Assembly (NCBI GenBank): GCA_011033025.1
Contig: WFMF01000080.1
Coordinates: 372,001-436,000 of the forward strand
Direction: 5' to 3'
DNA from: Beroe forskalii
Lineage: Eukaryota > Ctenophora > Nuda > Beroida > Beroidae
Length of the DNA stretch: 64,000 bases
The translations under genes and the position numbers were made by a program. Below the pieces are notes generated by a model. It ran no database searches and was not told the origin of the DNA. It was given only the letters and a program-made list of their open reading frames with translations. Position 1 is the first letter of the stretch. The number at the start of each line of letters is the position of its first letter. Below are positions 1-11,665 of this stretch, in pieces.

Positions 1-870
1 GCGATTTTCTAAGGTGCGGTGAAAAATCGATGTCGAAAATTTAGGACAAAAATTAAACGAGTGAGATATCAAGAACTGCGACTTATCTTGAGATGAGACC
101 GGTCAAAGTATGTTGTACTAAGGCGGAATTGTCTTATAGGCTATATGGAAAGTTGGTTTGAGCCTATTTGGGTGCTGTGATGACGTCATCAAAATCGCGT
201 AAAACCACTAAAATAGCGTATTTTGCGATAAAACGCTATTTTGCGCTACTTTGAACATCTCTAACTCAAAGAGTTTTCATCGGATTATGTTTTACTTCGA
301 TATTTTGCTTTTAGATCTCGAGATTTAGCTATAAAACGAGTTTCACGGCGATCGGTCGAAATATGTCGTCATGTGAAGCCTCTAAAAATTGAGCTGCAGA
401 ATGGTTGTAATTACGTTTATGACGAAAAATTGTCCTGTAGCCCTATTCTGTGATGCGATGGTGAATTAATAATGGTTTCTTCATGTCTCACAGTTACTAA
501 ATGTGGGAAATATATGATGAAATAGTGAATCACGTGAGTTCACGTGGACGTTTTGTAGAAATTAGGGGATTTAAAGAAATTGATATTTACACGCGATTTT
601 CGACTTGGTTACGTTGAAATGAGTTCAAATACGACTGATGCACGTGAAATTAGATCTGGGTGCCAAATTTCAGCACGTGAGTTCACGTGGACGATTTGTA
701 GAAATTAGGAAATTGGTCAATTCTTGTAATTCCAAGTAAGAATAACGTTGTTTCGGAATGCGTGAGGTTTAGTTACGTTGGTTCCAACCGAAAGAAATGG
801 ACTGACGTCACCAAATCAGCAGGGGGTTACTACGACAACCGTCCCGGTTTTGGAGAGCCTATTATATATA
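1..870. repeat. dispersed repeat, copy 1 (partner near 19012-20200)
   Basis: From base 1 this stretch aligns by eye with 19012 onward: same opening, same 'gatgacgtcatcaaaatcgcg' type core and same 'tagaaattaggggattta' module. Inside it a module of about 140 bp repeats, each starting with the inverted repeat CACGTGA-GT-TCACGTG (531-546 and 674-689). It ends near a short G/C hairpin module at 820-850. The left end lies outside the window. No coding potential is visible. It is probably part of a non-autonomous transposable element. Confidence 0.7.
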
Positions 871-2075
871 TTATGCATTATTGTACGAGGCGAAGCCGAG
901 TTCAATAATGATGTGTTTTGTACGAGGCGAAGCCGAGTTCAAAACTAGATGTTACTTATCTTTACTGAGGTTAATAATAGTGATATTATATGGCGAAACC
1001 ACTCATTAAACGTAATTAAAACATGGAAAATAATGGTCTTTCGATGGGAGCTGCAGACTTCCGGAAGCAAGACCCATTGGTAATCTTATTCACAGGGCTG
1101 ATTACATTTAGTTTTTAAAGTATCGAATGCTCAAATATGCAGTACAGAATTATGTAGTTACGCATTTACAGGCCGGATGAAAATGAATTACAACGGATTA
1201 TAGTTAGATAATTCGTTCATCTTCATGTGATGAATCGGTAACTTAATGAAGCGATACACGTTTTCCCCTTCACCTGAACATCAAAGTAATTCTTGAAATT
1301 CCATCAGAATTAGAGTGGGGTATCACATATAAGGCAGCTTGGTCGGTACTTTTAATTTGTTACTTCTACGCATGATAATGACGCTATAAGAGTCTACCGC
1401 TAATTTGTTCATGTCGATTCTCGATTCTCGAATCTTGAGTACAGGGTGTGTCAAACCGTGATACCGGAAATAAATTGTAAGCCGTTTGCTATCATGAATT
1501 TCGTTAAGACTGATGTAGAGCAGCTAATTTTTGACTCCTCTGACTTTGAGAAGCTCTAATTGATATTGCGACGAATGTGATTATGCAGCCAAGATTTAGA
1601 TTGTTTAATTGAAAAAAATTACTCTTAATGTCGTTGGGGTTATTCGGTCGATATTGGACTAATAACCCGTCTCAGGGACTCAATATAAAGGGTTATTAAT
1701 AACCTGGTTCACGGTTAGTAACCCTTCAATACTACTATGTACATGATAGCAAATAAGGGCTTGGGAGCCATATAATATGAATGATACCAACGTAGTGTTT
1801 CTAATACTACAGTAGCTGAGGGCAAGTCCGTGGGCACTTCGTTGCCCACGGCATTTCTCAACGGTTTTCGATACTTTGAAGTATAACAAACTAAGGTTTT
1901 TTTTGGGGAAGCCACAGACCCACCCCAGGATGCTGGATTTTTCGGACAACAGACCCACTTTTTTGGAAAAACTTCTGTCAAAATTAAACACAATTTTTAA
2001 CTTTTCTTGGCTTCACTTATATTAACAAAAATTGAAATTTTCATTTTACCAGAACAGTATAAAGTCTCTCAATGA
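871..2075. other. AT-rich stretch with two small hairpins, no gene seen
   Basis: I see no supportable ORF. Two copies of GAGGCGAAGCCGAG lie at about 887-900 and 924-937, each able to form a short stem. Two short minus-strand ORFs near 1680-1993 overlap each other in different frames and show no recognisable motif. Two CAGACCCAC-like words near 1913-1950 resemble the satellite that starts at 5388. Confidence 0.5.
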
Positions 2076-2083
2076 ATTCCTGC
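2076..2083. repeat. 8-bp target site duplication of hAT copy 1 (ATTCCTGC)
   Basis: ATTCCTGC occurs immediately before the element (2076-2083) and immediately after it (3026-3033). An 8-bp duplication is the hallmark of hAT superfamily insertion. Confidence 0.9.
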
Positions 2084-3025
2084 TAGGGTTTCCATTATCG
2101 GTAGCAATTTTTTAACGGCGATAATCGATAACTTTTTGTGAATTATCGGCGATACCGATAATTATCGGCGATAAATTTACTTCACTTTTAGACGTCAATT
2201 TATTTCAATTTTTCTCAATTTATGAATCCGCAAACATTAATTCAGCCACTTTGCTGCGTATGATGGTCGGCGAGCTGTGCGCTAGTAACTTCTTTTCCCT
2301 CATAGCATCCTTAATGAAACTGATCGTTGCTATCTGGTTGAAAGTCAATTTGTCAACAGCTGCAAGGGCAGCATACATTTGTTCTTGGCATTTTTCTCAG
2401 CATATGATACGATTAAATTTTGCTGAGTTTTTGGCCGCTTTGCCATCTCGGCCTGTGGACACTGGACGATCAATACTGTGCTTTGCTTTGAGATGATACC
2501 ACAAACTAGAATAACTTAACTGCTCTCCGAAGTTTCGGCAGAGTAAGACTTCGTACAATGCTTGCAGACCACTTCCTCCCCCTCTTTTGTAAAGAACTGT
2601 CATAATAAGAATAATAATATGCTGTGGCTTGCCATGTTAAATACAAATTGAAGTATGAAGTATCAATCAACGGAAACTCGGAGTAGAACGTCAGTCGAAG
2701 GTCAAACGCTTATTAAAAGAGTTCGAAAAAATTAAAAATTAAACTAAGCTTGGGCGTATTTTGTTTTGACATAATAATCATAATCATGAGACACATGGCC
2801 GTGAAAAATGCTACGAATTGTTATTCAAACTGGCCCGTTGCTTTTGAATTAGTAAAAACCGTGAAATTGACTTATTTTTACTTTATTTGAGTTAAATATT
2901 ATGGTTTCAAAAATATTAAATTTTATCGGTTTATCGGCACAAAATTATCGCCGATAACCGATAACTGATTTTGGTCCAATTATCGCCGATAATTTTATCG
3001 GCGATATTATCGGTTGGAAACCCTA
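2084..3025 (-). mobile_element. non-autonomous hAT-like DNA transposon, copy 1
   Basis: The ends are perfect 11-bp inverted repeats, TAGGGTTTCCA, flanked by an 8-bp duplication. Subterminal DNA is full of TTATCGGCGATAA-type words at both ends. A minus-strand relic ORF (2397-2603) encodes a degenerate BED-finger-like segment (CRNFGE...LWYHLKAKH); the second zinc-ligand Cys is replaced by Phe. Further minus-strand text near 2260-2400 reads like the segment after a hAT BED finger (KLTFNQIA). There is no DDE catalytic domain, so this is a deletion derivative of about 0.94 kb. A nearly identical copy lies at 22118-23074. Confidence 0.88.
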
Positions 3026-3033
3026 ATTCCTGC

Positions 3034-3234
3034 TAAACTTCAGGTTCATCAATGAGCAGAAGTCTCAGTTAGCAGCCTCTAAAAGCGATAAATCCTACAT
3101 GAATAAAAATAGTCGCCTCCAAACTTCCAAAATAGAATCTCGCTAAAGCCTCAATAGCTCAATAGGATCTTGCTATAATTTCTATTGACTTTTGATCAAA
3201 CTGTCCGAAACAACGTTACCAGAGCAAATTAACA
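3034..3234. other. short unannotated spacer
   Basis: About 200 bp of AT-rich sequence between the hAT element and the tandem array. It has some loose similarity to the array that follows ('tcgcctcc', 'aataggatcttgctataattt'), so it may be a diverged edge of that array. No ORF. Confidence 0.4.
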
Positions 3235-5290
3235 GGTTCTAATGGTAAGCAGGGGTCTGGGGGCGGCAGCCCCCAGAAGCCAGACGTTCGCAGCGGATAA
3301 AAATGTCGCCTGAATAGGATTTTAAAATAATCTTTCTCGACTTTCGACGTCACTGTCCGAGGCATAATCACCAGTGTAATCTGATAACTTTAATGGTAAG
3401 CAGGGGTCTGGGAGCGGCAACCCCCAGAAGCCAGACGTTCGCAGCGGATGAGATGTCGCCTCACTAGGATTTTGCAATAATCTTCCTTGATTTTAGACGT
3501 AACTGTCCGAAGCATAATCACCAGAGTAACTTGATAACTGTAATGGTAGGTAAGCAAGGGTCTGGGGGCGGCAGCCCCCAGAAGCCAGACGTTCGCAGCA
3601 AATAAAAATGTCGCCTCAATAGGATTTTGCAATAATTTTCCTCTACTTTCGATGTCACTGTCCGAAGCATAATCACCAGACTAATTTGATAACTATGATG
3701 GTAAGCAGGGGCCTGGGGGCGGCAGCCCCCAGAAGCCAGACGTTTGCAGCGGATAAAAATGTTGCCTAAATAGGATTTTGCAATAATTTTCCTCTACTTT
3801 CGACGTCACTGTCCGAAGCATAGTCACCAGAGTAAATTTGATAACTTTAATGGTAAGCAGGGGTCTGGGGGCGGCAGCCCCCAGAAGCCAGACGTTCGCA
3901 ACGGATAAAAATGTCGCCTCAATAGGATTTTGCAATAATCTTCCTCTACTTTCGACGTCACTGTCCGAAGTTCGCAGTGAATAAAAATGTCGCCTCTATA
4001 GGATTCTGCAATAATTTTCCTCTACTTTCGATGTCACTGTCCGAAGCATAATCACCAGACTAATTTGATAACTATACCTAATGGTAAGCAGGGGCCTAGG
4101 GGCGGCAGCCTCCAGAAGCCAGACGTTTGCAGCAGATAAAAATGTCGCCTAAATAGGATTTTGCAATAATTTTCCTCTACTTTCGACGTCACTGTCTGAA
4201 GCATAATCACCAGAGTAATTTTGATAACTTTAATGGTAAGCAGGGGTCTGGGGGCGGCAGCCCCCAGAAGCCAGACGTTCGCAGTGAATAAAAATGTCGC
4301 CTCAATACAGTAGGATTTTGCAATAATTTTCCTCTACTTTCGACGTCACTGTCCGAAGCATAATCACCAGAGTAAATTTGATAACTTTAATGGTAAGCAG
4401 GGGTCTGGGGGCGGCAGCCCCCAGAATCCAGACGTTCGCAACGGATAAAAATGTCGCCTCAATAGGATTTTGCAATAATCTTCCTCTACTTTCGACGTCA
4501 CTGTCCGAAGTTCGCAGCGAATAAAAATGTCGCCTCTATAGGATTCTGCAATAATTTTCCTCTACTTTCGATGTCACTGTCCGAAGCATAATCACCAGAC
4601 TAATTTGATAACTATAATGGTAAGCAGGGGCCTGGGGGCGGCAGCCTCCAGAGGCCAGACGTTTGCAGCAGATAAAAATGTCGCCTAAATAGGATTTTGC
4701 AATAATTTTCCTCTACTTTCGACGTCACTGTCCGAAGCATAATCACCAGAGTAATTTTGATAACTTTAATGGTAAGCAGGGGTCTGGGGGCGGCAGCCCC
4801 CAGAAGCCAGACGTTTGCAGTGGATAAAATGTCGCCTCACTAGGATTATGCAATAATCTTCCTCGACGTTCGACGTAACTGTCCGAAGCATAATCACCAG
4901 AGTAACTTGATAACTGTAATGGTAAGCAAGGGTCTGGGGGCGGCAGCCCCCAGAAGCCAGACGTTCGCAGCGAATAAAAATGTCGCCTCAATAGGATTTT
5001 GCAATAATTTTCCTCTACTTTCGATGTCACTGTCCAAAGCATAATCACCAGACTAATTTGATAACTATAATGGTAAGCAGGGGCCAGGGGCGGCAGCCCC
5101 CAGAAGCCAGACGTTTGCAGCGGATAAAAATGTCGCCTAAATAGGATTTCACTATATTTTTGTCTTACGTAGCAGTAAAGCAGTCCGAAGCAAAATCACA
5201 TGAGTAATTAATAGATTTTTTGTTCTGGTAGCAGGGGTCTGGGGGCGGCAGCCCCCAGAAGCCAGACGTTCAAAACAAATGAATCCATAG
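3235..5290. repeat. tandem array, ~152-bp unit with a GC-rich hairpin
   Basis: About thirteen units, each with the perfect palindrome-like word CTGGGGGCGGCAGCCCCCAG followed by AAGCCAGACG, then an AT-rich half with 'aataggattttgcaata' and 'gacgtcactgtccgaag'. Unit starts fall near 3240, 3393, 3546, 3698, 3850, 4083, 4235, 4390, 4619, 4770, 4919, 5071 and 5225. A truncated unit at about 3965 recurs at about 4508, giving a higher-order period of about 540 bp. Minus-strand ORFs of 80-101 codons here are by-products of the repeat. Confidence 0.92.
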
Positions 5291-5387
5291 CCTCAATAGG
5301 ATTTCGCTATAATTTCTTTCAACTTTCGATGAAACTGTATGACGCAAAATCACCAAAACCTTATTGGTATGCAGGGGCACAGACGGC

Positions 5388-6230
5388 ACCGACCCATATT
5401 CCAAGTTTTAGATCCACGATCAACAGAAATTGTCAGACTCACATTCAATGTCACAGACCCACGTTAAAACAGACCCACGTTCAACAGACCCAAACTCAAT
5501 TCTACTTTTAGACCCACATTCAACGGCACAGGCCTAAATACAGCGGCACAGACCCAAATTCAATGGCACTGACCCACTTTCATCGGTGCAGACCCATATT
5601 CTTCAGACCCATATTCAACAGTGCATGCCCATATTCAACGGCATAGGCCCATATTTTACTCGGAGACCCACATTCAACGACACAGGCTCATGTTCAACAG
5701 CACAGAGCCAAATTCCAAATATCAGACCAACGTTCAACAGACCCCCAATTTCGTCGTCAGACCCCCATCCAACAGCACAGGCCACAGGCTCAAGTTCAAC
5801 ACTCAACAGACCCACATTCAATTCGCTTTGTAGACCCACAGGCCACATTCAACAACGAAGGCCTATATTCAACGGCACAGACCCCAATTCAACGGCACAT
5901 ACTCAAATTCCAAGTGTCTGCAGGCCCTCGTTCAACACATCCACATTTATTAAATTGTCAGACCCACATTCAACAGCACAGACCCATGTGTAACAGACCC
6001 ACGTTCAACAGACCCACGTTCAACAGACCCACGTTCAACAGACCCACGTTCAACAGACCCACTTTCAACAGACCCAGATTCAATTTTACTTGTAGACCCA
6101 CATTCAACGGCACAGACCTAAATTCAGCGGCACAGACCCAAATTCAACGGCACTGACCCACATTTATCGGCGCAGACCCATATTCTGTGTCAGACCCACA
6201 TTCAACAGACCCACATTTAAATCATCAGAT
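5388..6230. repeat. 20-bp satellite, left part (CAGACCCACATTCAACGGCA type)
   Basis: Loose tandem copies of a 20-bp word built on CAGACCCAC plus ATTCAAC(A/G)GCA. The array stops exactly at the Gypsy insertion (target duplication CAGAT at 6226-6230) and resumes at 13029. Around 5990-6070 the copies are cleaner, with period CAGACCCACGTTCAA. Confidence 0.9.
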
Positions 6231-6246
6231 TGTAGTAACCTAGAAG
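6231..6246 (+). repeat. 16-bp remnant of the 5' LTR
   Basis: TGTAGTAACCTAGAAG is identical to the first 16 bases of the 3' LTR at 12664. After it the sequence enters gag-like text directly, so the rest of the 5' LTR, the primer-binding site and the gag N-terminus are missing. Confidence 0.8.
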
Positions 6247-6611
6247 ATACTACTATCACTACATTCGAGAAAGCTACAGAGGAAGCTTCTCGATTGGAAA
6301 CAATCAAAGCCACAGTTGGTAAGAGACCAACTTCACCCCAGCCGATGAATGAGGACGACCTCATTCTGGGGATAGCAGATGACAAACAAGGTCATCACCC
6401 TCCCCCCACAACCAGAAACAACTTTCGTGAGCAGAACCACGAAGGTTTCCAGCAACATTCACAGCCTCCCACATCCTCCCAGTCACAGGACAACCGACAG
6501 CCACGTCGGAACCATTCCCAAAGACCACGCTCATCGAACAAAGGTCCTGTGGTATGTTTCAAATGTTCTGGACTCAACCACTTTGCCCGAGACTGCAAGG
6601 CTTTAAACTAG
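6247..6611 (+). pseudogene. gag C-terminal fragment with CCHC zinc knuckle
   Basis: The ORF running to a stop at 6609 is Gln/Pro/Asn-rich and ends with one retroviral-type zinc knuckle, CFKCSGLNHFARDC (C-x2-C-x4-H-x4-C). Such knuckles bind element RNA during packaging. The capsid part is absent because the left end of the element is deleted, so the ATG at 6294 is only the first Met left in frame and not the original start. The protease frame begins within its last codons, offset from it, as expected for gag-pol frameshifting in this class. Confidence 0.8.
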
Positions 6612-6960
6612 CAGAGGGTTGTGCTGACCAACCCGAATCAAAGCAGCACATGAGCGCCATGATCTCCAGTAATGCTAGCCACATCATCGTGAGGGGATCG
6701 TGTATGGGCAATCAAGCCACCTTCTTCATCGACACAGGCAGCTCGGTTAGCTTGGTGAGCAGTAGTTACGTCGATTGCCTGAAAGCCACTGATCGAATCA
6801 AGGCTGATCCCAGCATCAGCATCTCCTCTTTCACGTCCACTAAGATCAAAACTTATGGTACCATCCCCTACCATTGATCTTCCGGTCACATTAGCTCACC
6901 AGACGTCCTCGCACAGGATGATTGTGTCAGACCCAGGATTGATACACACTTTCTGATTGG
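6554..6960 (+). pseudogene. retroelement aspartic protease fragment
   Basis: The frame overlapping the end of gag carries the catalytic-site motif FIDTGSSVSLV near 6727-6760, the signature of retropepsins that cut the Gag-Pol polyprotein. The frame stops at 6875-6877. Continuing text up to HFLIGMDFLEPN (about 6945-6975) is the usual protease C-terminal motif (IGMDFL), but is reached only through a frame change. The protease is therefore broken. Confidence 0.8.
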
Positions 6961-6961
6961 A

Positions 6962-8629
6962 ATGGATTTCTTAGAGCCCAATCAGATCAACATTGACGTC
7001 ACTAACCGCAGCCTCACATCTCCGAAGGGTACTACTCAGTTCATGAGGAGATTCAAGCAGCAGTCTAAACCTAGTCCCCTGGTGTGCTCCAAAACCAGAA
7101 CTATCCCTCCTAACACCGTGATGTTCGTATCAGCTACGGTCACTGATTTTGATAGGGATTACTGTTCCACTGGATTCGTGGAACCTAGCATCAACCTCCT
7201 CACAGAAAAAGGTCTGTTAGTCGACAGTTCCCTGAGCTACACTGAAGATAAGCAGACACCAGTCAGAGTGTCTAATCTTAACGATTTCCCTATGCAGATT
7301 CACAAGAACAAGGTTTTGGGGAAGGTCTACCCCATTGAGAACCACTGCGATGCCCAACTGAGGAGTGTCAAACGGATTGACACTAGGTCGGAGACCAGTC
7401 ACGATAGGATAAACAAACTGTCTACTGCACCACACCCGAGAGGACAGGAACTGAAGTCCACTCCTGGATCATGCCAGGATCAAGTCACCAGTGCTACCGA
7501 TCTCCCTGAGTCACAGGAGGTGACATGTGACACTCCTGAATCCAAAGAATGGGATAGGGACAAGCTCTTGTCGGGTTTGAGGCTGGAGGCCATTGTAGGC
7601 ATCACACAGGAAGAGCGAGATAAGTTGAAAGACCTCGTCTGGCGTTACAGACAGTGCTTCTCCAATGGCCCATTTGATCTTGGAGAGTGTAAGCAGTACG
7701 AGGCGGAAATCACCCTTAAACCTAACTACACACCTACCTGGGTCCCGGCCCGACCTGTTCCTTACAAGCTGAGGGATCAAATGGATGCTCACATCGAAGG
7801 TTTGGAGAAAGCAGGTGTCATCGAAAAGTGTACCTCCAAATCATACTTTAACTCACCAGTGTTCTTGGTAAAGAAACCCCACCAGCCTGACAAAATGCGT
7901 TTTGTTTGTGACATGAGACAGGTCAACCTCCAGTGCATGCCTGACTCATTTCAGATGCCTCTGATCGGGCATGTGGTGGACAAGGTGGCGGGTAACACCT
8001 GGTACAGCACTTTTGACCTCTCGTCCTCATTCCATCAGATTCGGTATACGGAGGCATCAAGACACGTGACCGCCTTCACAACAGCGAATGGAAGCCGGTA
8101 TTGGTTTCGGAAAATGGTTATGGGCCAAAAGAACAGCAGCGCACAGTTTAGCCGCATCATGTCGAAGATTATGATGGATCTGCCATTTGAACAGTTAGTG
8201 TTCTTCCTCGACGACTTGCTCCTGGCTTCAGAATCAGTCTCGGACCATTTGGAGCGACTGGAAATGGTGCTGCAGAGATTAGCCTCAGCAGGAATGAAGC
8301 TCTCTGTTGGGAAATGTAACTTCTTACAACGCCAAGTTCAATTTGTGGGCATCAACATAACCTCTGAAGGGCTCCAGATCACTGAAGAAAGGGTCAAAGC
8401 CTTGCTCGATCTTCAAGCTCCCTCCAACCGTAAATCCCTGCAAAGTTTGCTTGGTTTCTTCAACTACAATCGTAAATGGATTCCCCAGTATGCAGCACTC
8501 ACGAAATGTATGTATAAACTCCTGCAGAAAGGTAAACCCTTCCATTGGACACAAGAGTGTGACCAAAACCTCCAAGCCCTCAAAGATGCTGTGAAGAGGT
8601 TAGAGGGGCGTCATACTTGCCGTTCCTGA
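6962..8629 (+). pseudogene. Gypsy reverse transcriptase domain of pol
   Basis: An open 555-codon stretch. The N-terminal ~200 residues are linker. Reverse transcriptase motifs follow: PYKLRDQMDAHIEGLEKAGVI, SPVFLVKKP, RFVCDMRQVN, TFDLSSSFHQI, the active site FFLDDLLLA (about 8200-8225), and the connection LGFFNYNRKWIPQYA. FLDD in place of YVDD occurs in Gypsy elements. The enzyme copies element RNA into DNA. The first Met is not a natural start, since pol is made as a fusion with gag and protease. The frame breaks at the start of RNase H. Confidence 0.93.
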
Positions 8630-9040
8630 CCTCCATGACTCCCTAAAATCATACAGACTCGTTATTGATGGCTCAAAGCACGGAATGGGTGCTCACTTAT
8701 CCCAGGTAATCAATGGTACTAGACGGGTGATAGGCTACTTTTCCAAAGCAGTACCCGAGCATAAACGTGAATGGAGCCAGACGAAGTTAGAGCTGCTAAC
8801 TCTATTCCACGCCATTAAGTTTTGGGACCCATACCTCCGTGGTACTGATTTCTCGGTGAAAACCGATTGCTTATCTATCTGTAGCCTCGACACGATCTTC
8901 AAGAAGAACGATGCTAATCTGAGAAGGAAGGTGCAAGCATTAGCCGACTACTCCTTCTCCATCGAGCATGTCTCGGGTAAGTCAAATCATGTTGCAGACT
9001 TCTTCTCTCGATATCCGTATAAGAAGAAGTTACAAGACCA
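8630..9040 (+). pseudogene. Gypsy RNase H domain
   Basis: In the frame that includes the ATG at 8685, the text reads YRLVIDGSKHGMGAHLSQ, then VIGYFSKAVPEHKREWSQTK, LELLTLFHAIKFWDPYLRG, FSVKTDCLSI and HVSGKSNHVADFFSR. This is the standard Gypsy RNase H series, which degrades RNA in the RNA-DNA hybrid, with Asp of VIDGS, Glu of KLELL, Asp of KTDC and Asp of VADFFSR as the metal-binding residues. It is one frame away from the reverse transcriptase and was separated by an indel near 8630. The same frame continues into the linker minisatellite. Confidence 0.88.
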
Positions 9041-9149
9041 ATCTACTCAGTGTGACCTCATTTCAACCCCACCCACAGTTGGCAAAGACGTTGCTAAGAT
9101 CAGACAAGACACCCCTCTCACCAGTAAAGAAAGGCACTATAGGATAGTG

Positions 9150-9275
9150 CAGGTTGTTTCCAGTTTATGTAAGCAGCAGAACAGACAGAAAGATCTTCAG
9201 GTGGATCGTATGCAAGTTGTTTCCAGCTTATGTAAGCAACAGAACAGACAGAAAGATCTTCAGGTGGATCGTATG
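9150..9275 (+). repeat. 63-bp tandem duplication in the pol linker
   Basis: Two copies of a 63-bp unit (21 codons, starting QVVSSLCKQQNRQKD) lie head to tail at 9150-9212 and 9213-9275. Being a multiple of three, the duplication keeps frame. Confidence 0.9.
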
Positions 9276-9552
9276 ATCCAGGAAGTGCCTAATAATCAGA
9301 AAATGTCCCAGGAGGGACATACTCTCTCAGCAGTCAAGAGTACGATTCCCGTGAATCACGGGAATCACGTGACAGAACGTCACGAGGATGCTGAACTACT
9401 CCTACCTACCTGGCTATTTGATGAGACAGCCAGACGAAGCCCCTTACCACAGGCAGCCTCCACCACGAAGCCCACAGACGACGGTACGGTCAACTGCATC
9501 TGCTACCTCCTCGGTTGGACCGAGGAGCAAGGGAGCTCTCATGATCACAGTA

Positions 9553-9911
9553 ACTCCACTTCGCATCATCCTGACAAAGACTCCACCTCGCATCATCCTG
9601 ACAAAGACTCCACCTCGCATCCTCCTGCCAAAGACTCCACCTCGCATCATCCTGCCAAAGACCCCACCTCGCATCATCCTGACAAAGACTCCACCTCGCA
9701 TCATCCTGACAAAGACTCCACCTCGCATCATCCTGACAAAGACTCCACCTCGCATCATCCTGACAAAGACTCCACCTCGCATCATCCTGCCAAAGACCCC
9801 ACCTCGCATCATCCTGCCAAAGACCCCACCTCGCATCATCCTGACAAAGACTCCACCTCGCATCATCCTGCCAAAGACTCCACCTCGCATCCTCTTGCCA
9901 AAGAATCGCAC
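9553..9911 (+). repeat. 27-bp in-frame coding minisatellite between RNase H and integrase
   Basis: About thirteen copies of a 27-bp unit (tccacctcgcatcatcctga plus caaagac) encode a nine-residue repeat, D/A-K-D-S/P-T-S-H-H/P-P. Two variants, DKDSTSHHP and AKDPTSHHP, are interspersed. All three forward frames and one reverse frame stay open, a property of the repeat. It forms a histidine-rich hydrophilic linker in pol. Confidence 0.92.
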
Positions 9912-9958
9912 CCTCCGGACACCGATCACCTTGTTGCCACTATCGGACCGTCGATAAC

Positions 9959-11665
9959 TGCTTTATCTTCTATGCTTCAGGAGATAAAGGATGCCCAGGA
10001 ATCAGACCCCATCCTGAGTGTTGTTAAAGGTTGGATCATTGCTGGATCCAAGCCAAAGGCTCTCCAAGCCTACAGGAGCCTAAGCCTCTAGTATCTTACT
10101 GGAAAATCTTTAGTTTGCTAGAGATCAAGGACGGAATCGTCATGAGGAAATGGCTCGGAGTCAACGACGGTTCGCAACAAGCTGATAGGCTACTCTCTTG
10201 CATTCCGGACTCATTGCAGGAGAAGGTCCTGCAACTTTGCCACAATGCACGCTCAAGTAATCACCCTGGTATTAGACCCACCCTGGAAACATGCAGAAAG
10301 TACTTTTACTGGTGCGACATGACGCATGACGTGGAGTTATACGTGAATGCATGCACCACATGCGGAAAGATGAAACAGCCCCAAGCCTACTCTAAAGCTC
10401 CTCGACACCATGTGATCGCTCATGAGTTCAACGGTATCATAGAGATAGATCACATACCTAGAGCCGGAAAAGTTAGGACTGACAGGCCGTGGAAATAAGT
10501 ATTATATTCTCACTATCGAGGATATTTGGAGTGGCTACGTGGTCGCTGTCCCCACTAATAGCCAGAAGGCTATAGAGAATATAAGCCTTATCATGCACCA
10601 CTGGGTGCTGAAACATGGCGTTCCCAGAGACGTCATTTCGGACGGAGCCCCTGGCTTTATTAAGGCCAAGTTCTACAAGGCAGTCCTCAGCAGTCTTAAC
10701 TGCCATTACAGTACTCATATGGTTTACCATATGAGTGTCGTTCAACTGCCAAGGTTGAACGCACGAACAAACGTTTGAACACAAGTCTCCGCCTGATCTT
10801 GGACGGGAAGGACCCGAAGCTTTGGGATAAGTACATCAACTATGTGTGTGCCGTGTTAAATAGCCTTAAAAACAGACTTACAGGCTACTCTGCCAATTTC
10901 TTAGTGTACGGCAGAGAGCTAAATACGCCCATGTCTCTTCTGATGACAAATGGGGACGAGAAGGATGTCTTTGATCCTTCGTCGCCTGTCCCCTATCACA
11001 AACAGGCTTATCAGCATCACCAGGCTTATAAGAGCATTATCCAGACCATCAGCAAGCGGCTAAAATCTTACTATGCTCATGCGGATATGAGTTTTAACAG
11101 GAACATCAGGAACCCTCCCTTCAAGGAGAACGATCTCTGCTTCCTGCGAATCAGATGCCCGAGCCACAAGTTTGGTCCCCGATGGTATGGCCCCATCCCC
11201 GTGGTGAAAGTGGTCAATGATCACATCTATGTCGTGAAGTTGCCACGCGGTGAAAAAGTTGTTAACATCAGTAAGCTCAAGAAGTACAAAGGGCTGGGAG
11301 CCAAGAAGCCAGACAGCCGGTTGGCCGTTGGAGATCCCCCTAACAATCCCCAGGATGGCAACTCCACCAAGAGGAAGGGTCTTCAGATCATGGTCCATAG
11401 TAGCCCACCCTGGGAGGAAGAGCCCCACGGATCCAAAGATCCTCCAGTTGTCAACACCAACCCCCTCCCTGACAACATTCCCCCTCCAGCAGTACCCTCC
11501 ACTGAACACCACGCCAGGGAACCCCCCACAGTGGAACCCCTCCCAGCTATGGAACCCCTCCCTACCCGAGATGTTCAGGTCCCCAGTACTCGCCCGAGGC
11601 GAGAGGTCAAGAAGACTCAGCATCTTCAGTTGGACCCTCGTGCTAAATCATACACTCATTGGTAG
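9959..11665 (+). pseudogene. Gypsy integrase, frameshifted
   Basis: The text spans three frames. The HHCC zinc-binding domain is LCHNARSSNHPG with CTTCGKMK (about 10235-10375). The catalytic core has EIDHIP (about 10440), then FVISDGAPGF-like text at about 10635-10665, and the third acid in KVERTNKRLN (about 10745-10780), each in a different frame. The C-terminal domain runs from about 10775 to 11665 and includes LVYGRELNTP and a GPY/F-like module, KFGPRWYGPIPVVKVV. Integrase inserts the element DNA. At least two indels (near 10498 and 10740) and a frame change near 10090 disable it. The tail is proline-rich. Confidence 0.88.

Noticed and set aside
5388..6230. Possible CRISPR-like repeat-spacer structure
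   Set aside because: The 20-bp units are directly adjacent with no unique spacers, and the setting is eukaryotic.
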